A stretch of DNA of 64,000 nt, taken from the NCBI GenBank assembly GCA_963707275.1, contig CAVPPH010000004.1, positions 310,001-374,000 of the forward strand, given 5' to 3'. Shown piece by piece: positions 23,904-33,400 of the stretch (the first letter of the stretch is position 1; each line of letters starts with the position of its first letter). Both the position numbers and the translations under genes were made by a program. Source of the stretch: JACKBK01 sp963707275 (GTDB taxonomy: Bacteria; Chloroflexota; Anaerolineae; JAAEKA01). Below the pieces are notes generated by a model. The model was not told the DNA's origin, made no database searches, and saw only the letters and a program-made list of their open reading frames with translations.

Positions 23904-24539
23904 TTGGCACGTTATAACGATGCGGTATGCAGGCTTTGCCGACGCGAAGGTCAGAAACTCTATCTTAAGGGCGATCGATGCCTCTCGCCGAAGTGCGCGT
24001 TCGAGCGCCGCCCGTTCCCGCCAGGCATGCACGCACGAAAATCGCAGTTCCGCCGCACTTCCAGCGACTATCAACAGCAGTTGCGTGAAAAACAAAAGGT
24101 CAAGCGTATCTACGGCATTATGGAGCGCCAGTTCCGCCGCTATTTCCGTTTCGCCCTGCGGTCCAAGGGTCTGACCGGCGCCACCCTTCTGACGGTGCTG
24201 GAATCACGCCTCGACAACGTCGTGTACCGGCTTGGTCTGGCGCAGTCGCGGCCGCAGGCACGGCAGATCGTGCGTCACGGACATATCACTGTGAATGGCC
24301 GCAAGACCGACGTACCGTCGTATCTTGTCAAGCCGAACGATGTTATCTCTGTGCGTCCGGAGAGCCGCAGCCGCGCCTACTTCCGCAACCTGAGCGAGTT
24401 CGCCGGCGAGCGCGCCGCGCCTGGTTGGCTGAGTATGGACGCGAAAGCGCTACAAGGGCGGGTCTTGGCCCGACCGTCGCGCGACGACATCGATATCGCC
24501 GTCAACGAGCAGTTGGTCGTCGAGTTCTATAGCCGCTAG
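23904..24539 (+). CDS. rpsD: Ribosomal protein S4 (zinc form)
   Basis: An intact S4 of 211 residues, a primary 16S rRNA binder and regulator. TTG at 23904 follows CCAGGAGG. The N-terminal zinc site is CRLC...CLSPKC. The S4 domain with LDNVVYRLGLAQSRPQARQ and HGHITVNGRKTDVPSYLV is clear. Confidence 0.97.
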   Translation: MARYNDAVCRLCRREGQKLYLKGDRCLSPKCAFERRPFPPGMHARKSQFRRTSSDYQQQLREKQKVKRIYGIMERQFRRYFRFALRSKGLTGATLLTVLESRLDNVVYRLGLAQSRPQARQIVRHGHITVNGRKTDVPSYLVKPNDVISVRPESRSRAYFRNLSEFAGERAAPGWLSMDAKALQGRVLARPSRDDIDIAVNEQLVVEFYSR

Positions 24540-24599
24540 CGCGGGCGCCTCGTGACGCGGTGGTACTAACTGCCAGTTCGAGGAAAAGGAGGGTGACCC

Positions 24600-25679
24600 T
24601 TGCTCAACCTTAGTATTGTATTGCCAAAAATCGAATGTGAAGCCAAGTCGCAGCAGTACGGTCGATTTGTGATTGGCCCGCTGGAAAGCGGCTATGGTGT
24701 GACGCTGGGCAACGCGCTGCGTCGTGTGTTGCTGTCGTCGCTGCCGGGTGCAGCGGTTACGTCGATCCACATCGACGGCGTGCACCACGAGTTTTCGACG
24801 ATCCCGTTCGTGCGCGAGGATACTACTTCGTTCATCCTGAACGTCAAGCAGCTGCGCGTTCGTTCGGTGACCGACGATCCCGTGCGAGCCGTCTTGCAGG
24901 TCAACGCTGAAGGTCCGGTGACCGCCGGCGACCTGCAGATACCGCCCGAGATCGAGATCATCAACCCGGACTTGCTGCTGCTGAACGCCGACAGCAACGA
25001 TGTGGAATTGTTCGTTGAAATGATCATCAAGCGCGGCCGTGGCTATTCCCCGGCCGAGGAGCGCGGCAAGCTGCCGCTGGGCGAGATCCCGATCGATGCG
25101 ATCTTCAACCCGGTGCGCCGGGCCTCGTTCCGTGTCGAGCGCGCCCGTATCGGCCAGCAGACCGACTATGACCGGCTGGTCATGGAGATCTGGACCGATG
25201 GCGCCCTCAACCCTGAGGTGGCGCTCAGCGAAGCGGCCAAGCTGCTGGTGCAGCATCTGACGCTGGTGGCCGGGGTCGAAGCGGTGGCCCTGCCTGAGCA
25301 GCAGGTCGAGGAAGAACGCATTCCTGCTCACGTCTACGACGTGCCGATCGAGGACCTGGATCTGTCGGTTCGGGCCTACAACTGCCTGAAGCGCGCCGGG
25401 ATCGTTCTCGTCGGCGAGGTGATCGAGCGGCTGGAACGCGGCCCGGAAGAGTTGCTCAGCATCCGTAACTTCGGCCAGAAGTCGCTGGACGAACTGATGG
25501 AGCAACTGGCGGCCAAGGGCTTCCTCGAGCACGTGCGTCTGCCCGAGCAACAACCTGTCGCTGCGGTAGCGGATGATGATGATGAGTTAAGCGACGAGGA
25601 TATGGGCGACGACTCGAGTATCGACATCGACGTAGATGCCCTGCTGGCCGCGATGACCTCTGGCGGCGACGCCAGCTAG
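24600..25679 (+). CDS. rpoA: RNA polymerase alpha subunit
   Basis: An intact alpha of 359 residues, the assembly platform of the polymerase. TTG at 24600 follows AAAAGGAGGGTG. The NTD has FVIGPLESGYGVTLGNALRRV and HEFSTIPFVREDT. The CTD (about residues 258-318) has DLDLSVRAYNCLKRAGI and IRNFGQKSLDELMEQL, which contacts UP elements and activators. An acidic tail (DDDDELSDEDMGDDSS) of about 35 residues is longer than usual. The CTD is the closest visible relative of the insert in beta'. Confidence 0.97.
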   Translation: MLNLSIVLPKIECEAKSQQYGRFVIGPLESGYGVTLGNALRRVLLSSLPGAAVTSIHIDGVHHEFSTIPFVREDTTSFILNVKQLRVRSVTDDPVRAVLQVNAEGPVTAGDLQIPPEIEIINPDLLLLNADSNDVELFVEMIIKRGRGYSPAEERGKLPLGEIPIDAIFNPVRRASFRVERARIGQQTDYDRLVMEIWTDGALNPEVALSEAAKLLVQHLTLVAGVEAVALPEQQVEEERIPAHVYDVPIEDLDLSVRAYNCLKRAGIVLVGEVIERLERGPEELLSIRNFGQKSLDELMEQLAAKGFLEHVRLPEQQPVAAVADDDDELSDEDMGDDSSIDIDVDALLAAMTSGGDAS

Positions 25680-25714
25680 CTTTGCGCCACCGGCGACGAG
25701 TTCGGAGATAACTA

Positions 25715-26092
25715 ATGAGACACAGAAGGTCAGGGCGTCAGTTGAACCGCAACAGCGGCCAGCGCAAAGCCTTGTTTCGCAACCTAACCAAAGAATTGTT
25801 CACCCACGAGGTGATCCACACCACCGAGGCCAAAGCCAAGGCGGTACGGCCCAATGCCGAGAAGTTGATCACGCTGGCCAAGCGCGGCGTCGCTGGGTCG
25901 CCTGAATACCAGGTGCATGCCCGTCGTCTGGCGCAGGCCAGGCTGAACGACCCGCAGACCGTTAAGAAACTGTTCGACACGCTGGCGCCGCGCTACGCCA
26001 CCCGACCGGGTGGCTATATCCGCATCGTCAAGCTGGGCCAGCGCAAAGGCGACGGCGCCGAGATGGTTCAGATCGAGCTGGTAGAGGAGTAG
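25715..26092 (+). CDS. rplQ: Ribosomal protein L17
   Basis: An intact L17 of 125 residues near the tunnel exit. MRHRRSGRQLNRNSGQRKAL, THEVIHTTEAKAKAVRPNAEKL and GGYIRIVKLGQRKGDGAEM are diagnostic. ATG follows CGGAGATAAC. Confidence 0.98.
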   Translation: MRHRRSGRQLNRNSGQRKALFRNLTKELFTHEVIHTTEAKAKAVRPNAEKLITLAKRGVAGSPEYQVHARRLAQARLNDPQTVKKLFDTLAPRYATRPGGYIRIVKLGQRKGDGAEMVQIELVEE

Positions 26093-26107
26093 CCCGACGA
26101 AGAGGCT

Positions 26108-26845
26108 GTGACGCATTCCATTCGCGCGCTGGCCGAATACGACGGAACCGGCTACCTGGGCTTTCAGGTGCAGCGAGACGCCCCGACCGTTCAAGGGGTT
26201 CTCGAGCAGACGCTGGAGCGGCTAACGGGTGAAGCCACCCGCATCCGCTACGCCGGGCGCACCGATGCGGGCGTCCACGCCAGCGGGCAGGTGATTGCGG
26301 CGCAGGTGCGCTGGCGACACAGCCTGAGCGAGCTGGAGCGGGCCTGGAATGCAGTGTTGCCGCAGGATGTGGCGGTCCGGGAGCTGAAGCTGGACGACGA
26401 TCCGAGGTTTCATCCGCGTTACAGTGCGCTGAGCAGGATGTATCGCTACACCGTCTGGACAGCGCCCTGGCGGTCTCCCTTGCACGGGCGCTATGCGCAC
26501 CACGAGCGAAGGCCGCTGGACGTAGCTGAGATGAACCGGGCGGCCAGTCTGTTGATCGGTTCCCACGACTTCGCCAGCTTCGGCCAGCCGACACAGGGTG
26601 AAGTGACGGTGCGCCGGGTAGACCGGGCCGTATGGCAGCAGGACGGCCCAGTGCTGACCTTCGAGATCGAAGCAAACGCTTTCCTGCGTCGCATGGTGCG
26701 AACCATCGTGGCAACGCTTCTGGAAGTTGGCACGGGACGCCGCAGTGTGGCCGATGTAAGCGCAACACTGGCAGCCCGCGAGCGATCGAAAGCAGCGCCT
26801 CCGGCGCCGGCGTGTGGCCTCTGTCTGGTCGCAGTGAAGTACTAA
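26108..26845 (+). CDS. truA: tRNA pseudouridine(38-40) synthase
   Basis: Isomerises U38-U40 in tRNA anticodon arms. About 245 residues, GTG start at 26108, 15 bases after rplQ. The catalytic Asp lies in YAGRTDAGVHASGQV. EYDGTGYLGFQVQ, RMYRYTVW, HDFASFG and FLRRMVRTIVATLLEVG are family motifs. Its place between rplQ and rplM is common. Confidence 0.96.
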   Translation: MTHSIRALAEYDGTGYLGFQVQRDAPTVQGVLEQTLERLTGEATRIRYAGRTDAGVHASGQVIAAQVRWRHSLSELERAWNAVLPQDVAVRELKLDDDPRFHPRYSALSRMYRYTVWTAPWRSPLHGRYAHHERRPLDVAEMNRAASLLIGSHDFASFGQPTQGEVTVRRVDRAVWQQDGPVLTFEIEANAFLRRMVRTIVATLLEVGTGRRSVADVSATLAARERSKAAPPAPACGLCLVAVKY

Positions 26846-26869
26846 AGAAAGAGTACCAGGAGTACTACA

Positions 26870-27298
26870 GTGAGAACTTATACACCCAAGGCTGGCGAAA
26901 TCCAGCACGATTGGTACGTCATCGACGCAGCAGGGCTGACCCTGGGGCGGCTGGCGTCCCAGATCGCCAGCGTTCTGCGTGGCAAGCACAAGCCAACCTA
27001 TTCTCCTCACATGGATTGCGGTGACTTCGTGATTGTGGTCAACGCTCACAAGATCCGCGTGACCGGGCGCAAGCTGGACCAGAAATTCTACTATCGCCAC
27101 TCGGGCTACCCCGGTGGGTTGAAGGCAATCTCGCTGCGAGACCAGCTAGACCGGCATCCGGATCGGGTGATCCAACTGGCCGTGCGCGGTATGTTGCCCA
27201 AGAACCGGCTGGGCAGGCAGATGATCAAGAAACTCAAGATCTATGCCACGCCTGACCATCCGCATGAGGCGCAGCAGCCCAAGCCGTTCCAGTTCTAG
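26870..27298 (+). CDS. rplM: Ribosomal protein L13
   Basis: An intact L13 of 142 residues. GTG at 26870 follows CCAGGAG. RTYTPKAGEIQHDWYVIDAA, GRLASQIASVLRGKHKPTYSP, DFVIVVNAHKIRVTGRK and GMLPKNRLGRQMIKKLKIY are diagnostic. Confidence 0.98.
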   Translation: MRTYTPKAGEIQHDWYVIDAAGLTLGRLASQIASVLRGKHKPTYSPHMDCGDFVIVVNAHKIRVTGRKLDQKFYYRHSGYPGGLKAISLRDQLDRHPDRVIQLAVRGMLPKNRLGRQMIKKLKIYATPDHPHEAQQPKPFQF

Positions 27299-27313
27299 TC
27301 GGAGGACAATGCA

Positions 27314-27748
27314 ATGCCAGAGAACCAGAGATACTATCAGGGCACCGGCCGGCGCAAGCGCGCCAGTGCACGCGTGCGCATGATGCCCGGCAGCGGCGCG
27401 ATCACCGTCAACGACCTGCCGTTCGAGGATTACTTCCCGCGGCTGGCCGACCAGCGAGCCGTCTTGCAGCCGTTGGAGATCACCGGCTTGCGCGACACCT
27501 TCGACGTGTCGGTCAAGGTGATCGGCGGCGGCGTCAGTGGCCAGGCCGGCGCGACCCGCATGGGTATCGCACGTGCGATCTGCCACCGCGACGAGGAACT
27601 GCCCGAGTCGGTGCCCGGCGTCGAGGGCCAGCGCTTGCGCCCCATGTTGCGCAAGGGCGGCTACCTGACGCGTGATCCGCGCGAGAAGGAACGCAAGAAG
27701 CCCGGCCTCAAGCGCGCTCGCAAGGCTCCTCAGTACACCAAGCGCTAA
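27314..27748 (+). CDS. rpsI: Ribosomal protein S9
   Basis: An intact S9 of 144 residues; its C-terminal tail reaches the P-site. YYQGTGRRKRASARVRMMPG, VIGGGVSGQAGATRMGIARA and the end LKRARKAPQYTKR are diagnostic. It is the last gene of the cluster. Confidence 0.98.
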   Translation: MPENQRYYQGTGRRKRASARVRMMPGSGAITVNDLPFEDYFPRLADQRAVLQPLEITGLRDTFDVSVKVIGGGVSGQAGATRMGIARAICHRDEELPESVPGVEGQRLRPMLRKGGYLTRDPREKERKKPGLKRARKAPQYTKR

Positions 27749-27773
27749 AGCACGGTGTCGAATTTCGATCAAT

Positions 27774-27804
27774 AAACAAGGGATGGCGCCCCCATCCCTT
27801 GTTT
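27774..27804 (+). terminator. Rho-independent terminator of the ribosomal cluster
   Basis: AAACAAGGGATGG (27774-27786) and CCATCCCTTGTTT (27792-27804) form a perfect 13-bp stem with a 5-base loop, with T-rich sequence at the 3' end, 25 bases after rpsI. Confidence 0.85.
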
Positions 27805-27915
27805 GCGTTCTGAGTTGCGTTAGGCGCGGGCGTCCTTTGGACTGAAAGCGGAAATTGCGCCGGTCATGCTGAATGAGGCTGGCGGCCAACGTGATTAGCA
27901 CACGCTCCATGGCTG

Positions 27916-28010
27916 ACACCCTACGAACTTCAGCGCACCCAGCGCCAATGAAGCATCCCGCGGCACATGTGGGGCGAGACCCTTCATTGGCGACTTGGGA
28001 ACGAGGGTGT
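27916..28010 (+). promoter_or_regulatory. Nested inverted repeats in the leader of the Mog-type gene
   Basis: In the 319-base gap after rpsI, ACACCCT (27916-27922) pairs with AGGGTGT (28004-28010) and, inside, CGCCAATGAAG (27943-27953) pairs perfectly over 11 bp with CTTCATTGGCG (27982-27992). The structure lies 58 bases before the molybdopterin gene. A Moco-type riboswitch or another leader RNA is possible but unproven. I see no gene in this gap. Confidence 0.45.
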
Positions 28011-28067
28011 TGTGTGCCAGACCCATTCAGGGTGACATAACCCAGTTTCTTGGTAGCGAGGTATTCA

Positions 28068-28583
28068 ATGATCCGACTCGGAGTTCTGACCATCAGCGAC
28101 CGGGCAGCGCACGGCCAGGCTGAAGACCGCAGCGGCCCGCTGATCGCCGACACCATGGTGAGCGAGCTGGGCGCGCAGGTTGTCGTACAGGCAGTGGTGG
28201 CCGATGAGCGCTACAGCATCGAGAGCCTGCTGGTGCAGTGGGCCGACGGCGGCCAGGTCGATCTGGTGCTGACCACCGGCGGCACGGGGTTTGCGCCGCG
28301 CGACGTGACGCCGGAGGCGACCACCAGCGTGACCGACCGCCCCGCGCCCGGCTTTGCCGAGGCCATGCGCGCCGCCAGCCTGCACGTCACGCCGCACGCC
28401 ATGCTCAGTCGCGCCACGGCCGGCATCCGCAGCCGTACGCTGATCATCAACCTGCCGGGCAGCCCGAAAGCGGTGGCCGAGAACCTGGCGGTCATCATGC
28501 CGGCCCTGTCGCACGCTGTCGAACTGCTCCAGCAGGAGGCAGCGCCGGCAGCCTACCAGCACGCGCTGCCGGGCGAGCATTAG
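28068..28583 (+). CDS. Molybdopterin adenylyltransferase (Mog/MoaB family)
   Basis: A cytoplasmic enzyme of 171 residues. The family adenylylates molybdopterin before molybdate insertion in molybdenum cofactor synthesis. ATG at 28068 (MIRLGVLTISDRAAHG) is preferred to the upstream GTG at 28050. Family motifs are TTGGTGFAPRDVTPEAT and NLPGSPKAV. Mog and MoaB cannot be told apart safely by eye, so no symbol is given. No other cofactor genes are adjacent. Confidence 0.88.
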   Translation: MIRLGVLTISDRAAHGQAEDRSGPLIADTMVSELGAQVVVQAVVADERYSIESLLVQWADGGQVDLVLTTGGTGFAPRDVTPEATTSVTDRPAPGFAEAMRAASLHVTPHAMLSRATAGIRSRTLIINLPGSPKAVAENLAVIMPALSHAVELLQQEAAPAAYQHALPGEH

Positions 28584-28605
28584 CGCTCGAGTCATCCTGT
28601 CAAAC

Positions 28606-28641
28606 AAAAAATCGGCCGCCAAGAGATTGGCGGCCGATTTT
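28606..28641. terminator. Bidirectional terminator
   Basis: An A-rich left flank and ATCGGCCGCCAA pair with TTGGCGGCCGAT plus a T-rich right flank around a GAGA loop. The stem is perfect and sits between the convergent Mog-type gene and the lipoprotein gene. Confidence 0.85.
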
Positions 28642-28661
28642 GCATTCTGCGATAGTCGCTG

Positions 28662-29687
28662 TCAGGGCTTGATGAAGGGCCGCGGCGCAGGGGATTGGCC
28701 GCCGGCCTGTGTCGGCAGGAAGAGCGCCAATTCCATGTCAGCCGGCTGGATGTAGGGCGCCAGGAAGCGCAGGATAGGCAGGTAGGGGCTGTCCGGTTCA
28801 AGCTGGCTGTAGAGAGCGATCGCGTTGTCGATGCGTTCCTGGTCCCAGGCCACGTTGGGCAGCGTCGAGCCGTTGAGGTAGAGATACAGCCCTTCCGGCT
28901 CGGTTTCGGCCTGCAGGATTTGCACATCGGCGGCCGCCAGCGAGGCGACAAACGCCGGATCGAGGCGTGCGCTGCTGAGATCAACCGGAATGCCGGCTAT
29001 CTGGAAGGCGTTCTGGTAGTCGGTCATGGAATTGCCGGCGATGGTTGGCACGCCCGCTGCGTCCAGCGCCACATCGACGTGGGCAATCAGAAGCGGAGCC
29101 GTGACAGCCGCTCGTTCCTGGTCCGCGTTCACCAGCGGAAGCGTGTCTTTGTCGCGCAGCGGCGCTTCGATCGCGCCAGCTCGCACCGGGAAACGTACCA
29201 CCAGCGGAACGCCCAGCTTGGAGACAATGTCGTTGGTCAGCAGCTTCTGTAACCGGTTGGCTGTGGCGTCGTCCACACCGGCCAGCCCCAGCAGCGTGCC
29301 CAGATTGTCCCGTGTCTCCTGGTCAAGTTCGATGTAGGGCAGCGCCTTGCCGTTGATGAAAGGCACGATACCCTCGCCGCGGATAACCAGCTCGACGCTC
29401 TGAATGTCCGCGCCCTCCAGCATTTGCAACGTTTCGGCCGGCAGGCTGAAGGCGGCAGGATCCTGCCCCAGTACGCTGGCGACCTTGGACACAGGAATGC
29501 CGAAAAGCTTGGGCGAGCCGTCTTCGGCAATGTTGACCGTCACGCGCGGCAGCAGGAACGGCTTCTTGGCGACCTCCTGGGGCGGTTCTTCGTCCTTCCC
29601 ACCGCAGCTGGCCAGCGCCAGCATAGTTATCACCAGAACAATGAATAGCAGGAACGGGGTCCGGCGAGATCGGTTCCTTTGGGTCAT
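28662..29687 (-). CDS. Lipoprotein of unknown function with internal duplication
   Basis: 341 residues. ATG at 29687 follows AGGAG. Signal peptide with lipobox LALASC places the lipidated Cys at residue 28, followed by a GGKDEEPP linker, so it is anchored on the outer face of the membrane. Two repeats of about 90 residues are visible. Each begins VTVNIAEDG or VDVALDAAG, passes a GADIQ or AADVQ segment, and ends NGKALPYIELDQE or NGSTLPNVAWDQE. I do not recognise a named family. Monocistronic, with its terminator shared with the convergent gene. Confidence 0.8.
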   Translation of the reverse strand: MTQRNRSRRTPFLLFIVLVITMLALASCGGKDEEPPQEVAKKPFLLPRVTVNIAEDGSPKLFGIPVSKVASVLGQDPAAFSLPAETLQMLEGADIQSVELVIRGEGIVPFINGKALPYIELDQETRDNLGTLLGLAGVDDATANRLQKLLTNDIVSKLGVPLVVRFPVRAGAIEAPLRDKDTLPLVNADQERAAVTAPLLIAHVDVALDAAGVPTIAGNSMTDYQNAFQIAGIPVDLSSARLDPAFVASLAAADVQILQAETEPEGLYLYLNGSTLPNVAWDQERIDNAIALYSQLEPDSPYLPILRFLAPYIQPADMELALFLPTQAGGQSPAPRPFIKP

Positions 29688-29848
29688 ACCTGGCTCCTCA
29701 TGGCACACTTATCAGCGGGGAAACTTGCGCGTCTCGGCAAGCATATGATACCGTCGGGATTATAACACAGCCCGCGCGGACGCGCAATTGATTTGCGCTT
29801 TCATTCATGAAGACGCCCGTCATGCGCCCGAAGTTACGCCCCGGCTCA

Positions 29849-29933
29849 GACTTCGGAAGTCGCCGGCACAAGGCAGAACCACCGCTTTTCGTCGCGGACC
29901 GGTGATTTCGCGCAATCGGCGACTTCCGAAGTC
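29849..29933. repeat. 17-bp perfect inverted repeat with palindromic arms
   Basis: GACTTCGGAAGTCGCCG (29849-29865) and its exact reverse complement (29917-29933) are separated by 51 bases. Each arm contains the near-palindrome GACTT-CGG-AAGTC, so one cruciform or two small hairpins can form. It lies in the 277-base region upstream of the carbonic-anhydrase gene and resembles REP-type elements. Confidence 0.75.
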
Positions 29934-29964
29934 CGCTGCTGGTAACTCATTCAGGAGGTCACCA

Positions 29965-30492
29965 TTGAACAGTTCCAACCCGCCACACCCGTTTGATTTC
30001 GAGTTCCACCCGCAGCAGGTCGCATCTGACGCGTTCATCGCGCCTGGCGCGGTGGTCGTCGGCGACGTGACATTGGCCGCGAGGAGCAGCGTCTGGTTCA
30101 ACGCGACGCTGCGCGGCGACGTCGAGCGGATCGTCGTCGGCGCGGGCAGCAACATCCAGGAAGGCTGCATCTTGCATGCCGACCCCGGCTATCCCTGCGT
30201 GATCGGCGAAGGGGTTACTGTGGGTCACGGCGCGGTGGTGCATGGCGCGCGCGTGGGAGACAACACGCTCATCGGCATCCGCGCCGTGTTGCTCAACGGG
30301 TCAGAAGTAGGCGCGAACTCGATCGTCGGCGCGTGCGCGCTGCTGACCGAGGGCAAGGTCTATCCCCCCAACTCGCTGATTCTGGGTATCCCCGCCAGGG
30401 TCATGCGCCAGTTGGCGCCGGAGGAGATCGAAGCCAACCGCGATTCCGCGGCGCGCTATGTGCAGCGCGCCGCGGCGTTCAAGGTGAACTGA
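29965..30492 (+). CDS. Gamma-class carbonic anhydrase-like hexapeptide protein
   Basis: 175 residues; TTG at 29965 follows CAGGAGGT. Left-handed beta-helix repeats (VASDAFIAPGAVVVGDVTLA, SSVWFNATLRGD and others) run through the protein. The three zinc-ligand positions of gamma carbonic anhydrases are present as His in ILHADPGYP and two His in VGHGAVVHGARVGDN. YPPNSLILGIPARVMRQL near the end is typical of the YrdA/PaaY branch. Predicted to hydrate CO2; some family members lack activity. Convergent with, and 4 bases from, the next gene. Confidence 0.88.
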   Translation: MNSSNPPHPFDFEFHPQQVASDAFIAPGAVVVGDVTLAARSSVWFNATLRGDVERIVVGAGSNIQEGCILHADPGYPCVIGEGVTVGHGAVVHGARVGDNTLIGIRAVLLNGSEVGANSIVGACALLTEGKVYPPNSLILGIPARVMRQLAPEEIEANRDSAARYVQRAAAFKVN

Positions 30493-30496
30493 GGCA

Positions 30497-33400
30497 CTAG
30501 CCAGTCCAGTGCCCCGCCACCCATTGCACCTCGCCGATGCTGATGCGGTGGTCGCCGTTGCGATCCAGTCGAGGATCCCAGGTTGGGTCGCCCGGCTCGC
30601 TGTCCCAGGCGTTGCCGGCCAGACTCAGGTCGGCAACGGTCACCTGGCCGTCGCCGTTCAGGTCGCCCGGCATGGGCTGGCCACTGCTGGTGACGATGAT
30701 GGTCAGGTGGGCGGTGGCGGCAGCGCTCCGGTTGTCCCAGAGGGTCATCGCTATGTTGTAGACACCGGGTTGCTGGAAGGTGTTGTAGGATGTCGCGCCC
30801 CAGGAGGTGTTGCCGTCGCCGAATTCCCACCAGACGTTGCCGATGCCGCCGTCGGGGTCGTAGCTGCCCGCCGCCATGAAGGTGACGTCGAGCGGCGCCG
30901 GGCCGCCGTAGGTGTTGGCCGAGGCCACGGCCAGCGGAAGCTGATTGGGCGCGGTGGCGTCGATCTGGACGGTGTTGCTTGTACTCGTGTCCTGGTTGTC
31001 GGTGACGGTCAACAGGGCGACGTATTGTCCCGGTGCGGTGTAGCTGTGGCTGGGGTTGGCCGCGGTGGAGGTGGCGCCATCGCCAAACTCCCAGAGGTAG
31101 GAGGCGATGCTGCCGTCGGGATCGCTCGAGCCGGCCGAGCTGAAAGTGACGGCCAGCGGCACGTCGCCCGAAGTGGGGCTGCCAGCGGCCACTGCCACCG
31201 GCCACCGATTACCCCCAACGCCGAGCTGCTCGTAGCCGATCCGGTAGTTGATGAGCGGGGTCTCGTTGCGCATCAGCGAGACTGCCATCAGGCTGACACC
31301 GCCGCCTGCACTGGCGACGTTCGGCGTAGTCTCGGCCAGCGGCGAGTTGGAGAAGAGAAAGCCCTTGGGGTCGACGATCGATCCGTTGGCGTTGACGCGC
31401 ATACCAAAGATATCGCTGCGCGCGTCGAGCTGGTCCATGGTCCACGGCGCAAAGCGATTGCGTTGATCCTGGTAGGCCACGACGAAGGTGTTGCCGTCCC
31501 AGGCCACGCGCGGGCGATACTGGTTGCCGATCCATGGCGTCAGGTTGGTCATCGCGCTCACCGTGCCGTTTACGTCAATCGTGCGCGCCAGCAGGTCGGT
31601 CTCGACGCCTGAGGTCAGCTCCTGGGATTGGACCATCAGCGCCGTGGTCCCGTTGGAGGCCAGGCCCAGCTCGAAGATGCCGTTGCCGCCCGCGGTCGAG
31701 AAGGGACCGTGCAGCCAGAACGAGGATGTCAGGGATCCGTTTGTGTTCATGAAAATGCCGCCGGTATCGGCATTGCTGTTGTCGTGGCTCCAGTTGCTGT
31801 GCCAGGCAGCCAGCCAACGTCCGCCCAATTCAACCACCGCAGGCGGCCGGCTGACGTAGCCGCCACCTAGCCACACCGGCGTCGGATCGAGTACCACACC
31901 ATCGCTGCCACGTACGCGGGCACCGACGGCGGAGATATACTGGGGCTGGCCGCCGTACCTGCGGCCTACCACGAGGAACGTGTCGCCGACCGCGGCTGCG
32001 TCTGGCGGGCCGAAGCCCTGCGCCATCACGACGAAGGGCGATGCGTCGATCTTGACGCCGTTGGCCTGCAGGCGCTGCGCAACGATACCACCGGGAGTTC
32101 CCCACGTCACCAGGAAGAGCGAGCCGTTCCAGGCTACGGCCGGCGAGGCTGGCCCGTTCAAGCCAGGCCCCGTTTGCAGCTCGACCGGCTCCGCCGTCAG
32201 TGGATTGCCGGCCGTGTCCAGCGGCTGGGCCAAAATGCGCGTCTGGCCGGCGATGCTGCTTTGATAAGCGATCATGGTTCCGTTGCTGCCAACCGCGATG
32301 TCGGAGCGTAATTGCATGGGCGCGCCGGTCGATGCGGTTCGGTTTGGGCCGGCCACATTGCTTGCCGAAATGGTGGCGGTCGTCACGTCGTTGTTGCTGT
32401 TGATATAGCTCGTCCAGGCAAGCTGTACGCCGCTGGTCGACGTGGCTGCAGTTGCACCTGTGGATGGGCCAGGCACGGCAATGCCGCCCGGATCCAACAC
32501 CTGGCCGGCCGAGCTGATGCGAGCAAGCCGCACCGCGTTGTTGAAGCTCCAGGTGACCTTCCACTGGCTGCCGTCCCAGACCAGGTCGGTCGTCGTGTAG
32601 GCTTCGGGATAGGAGGCGCCGGAGATGTTGACGCCGTTGCCGTCCAGCTTTTGACCGGCGGTGTTGACGCGCGATCCCATGACGGCCATGGTGAAGTTGG
32701 GCTGCTGTTGCTCCCAAACGATGTAAAACTCAACGCCGTTGGAAACCAGGCTGGCCGCGGGGACGGGCAATAAAGTGAACAGCCCGCCGTCTAGCACGTT
32801 GAGGTTGCTGTCGAAGCGCACGGCGCCGGTGGCAGGTGATTCGTTGAATGTGGCCATGCAGGTGCCAGCCGCGCAGGCCAGCTGGAGATTAAAGCGCATG
32901 TAGTAGGTTGCTGGGACCAGCGAACGGGTCGGCGGGTCGAGGACCAGGCCGTCGGGCGAGATGCGAATAGCTGTTAGGTCGCCGCTCGCCGCGGTGCCCC
33001 AGAACGCAACCACCCAGGTATCGCCGTTGCTGGCCACTGCCCACTGGCCGGTGATCGGCACGGCGTTGAAGATCGGTACCGGCTTCGGATCCAGCACCTG
33101 GCCCGACGGGCTGACGCGCACGAAGGCCAGGGACTTTTCATAATAGCCGCCCGTGCCGCTGATCGAATAGCTTTCGAACATCACCAGCCAGGTGCTGCCG
33201 TTCCAGGCGATCTGCGGCTGGCCCTGGCTGGCCTGAACCGTGGCGATGGGAATGGGCAAAGCGTCGAGAGGGACGCCGGCAGCGTCAAAGCGCATGCCAT
33301 ATATGTCGTCGGCGGTTTCCAGGCCAGACGTATCGGTGGTGTTGGCGCGGCCATCTGTCCAAACGACCAACACCGTGTTGCCCCCCTGAGCGATGGCCGG

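Noticed and set aside
30509..31612. 367-codon plus-strand frame within the PKD/dockerin gene
   Set aside because: It is antisense to clear PKD and dockerin motifs and has a composition typical of a shadow frame.
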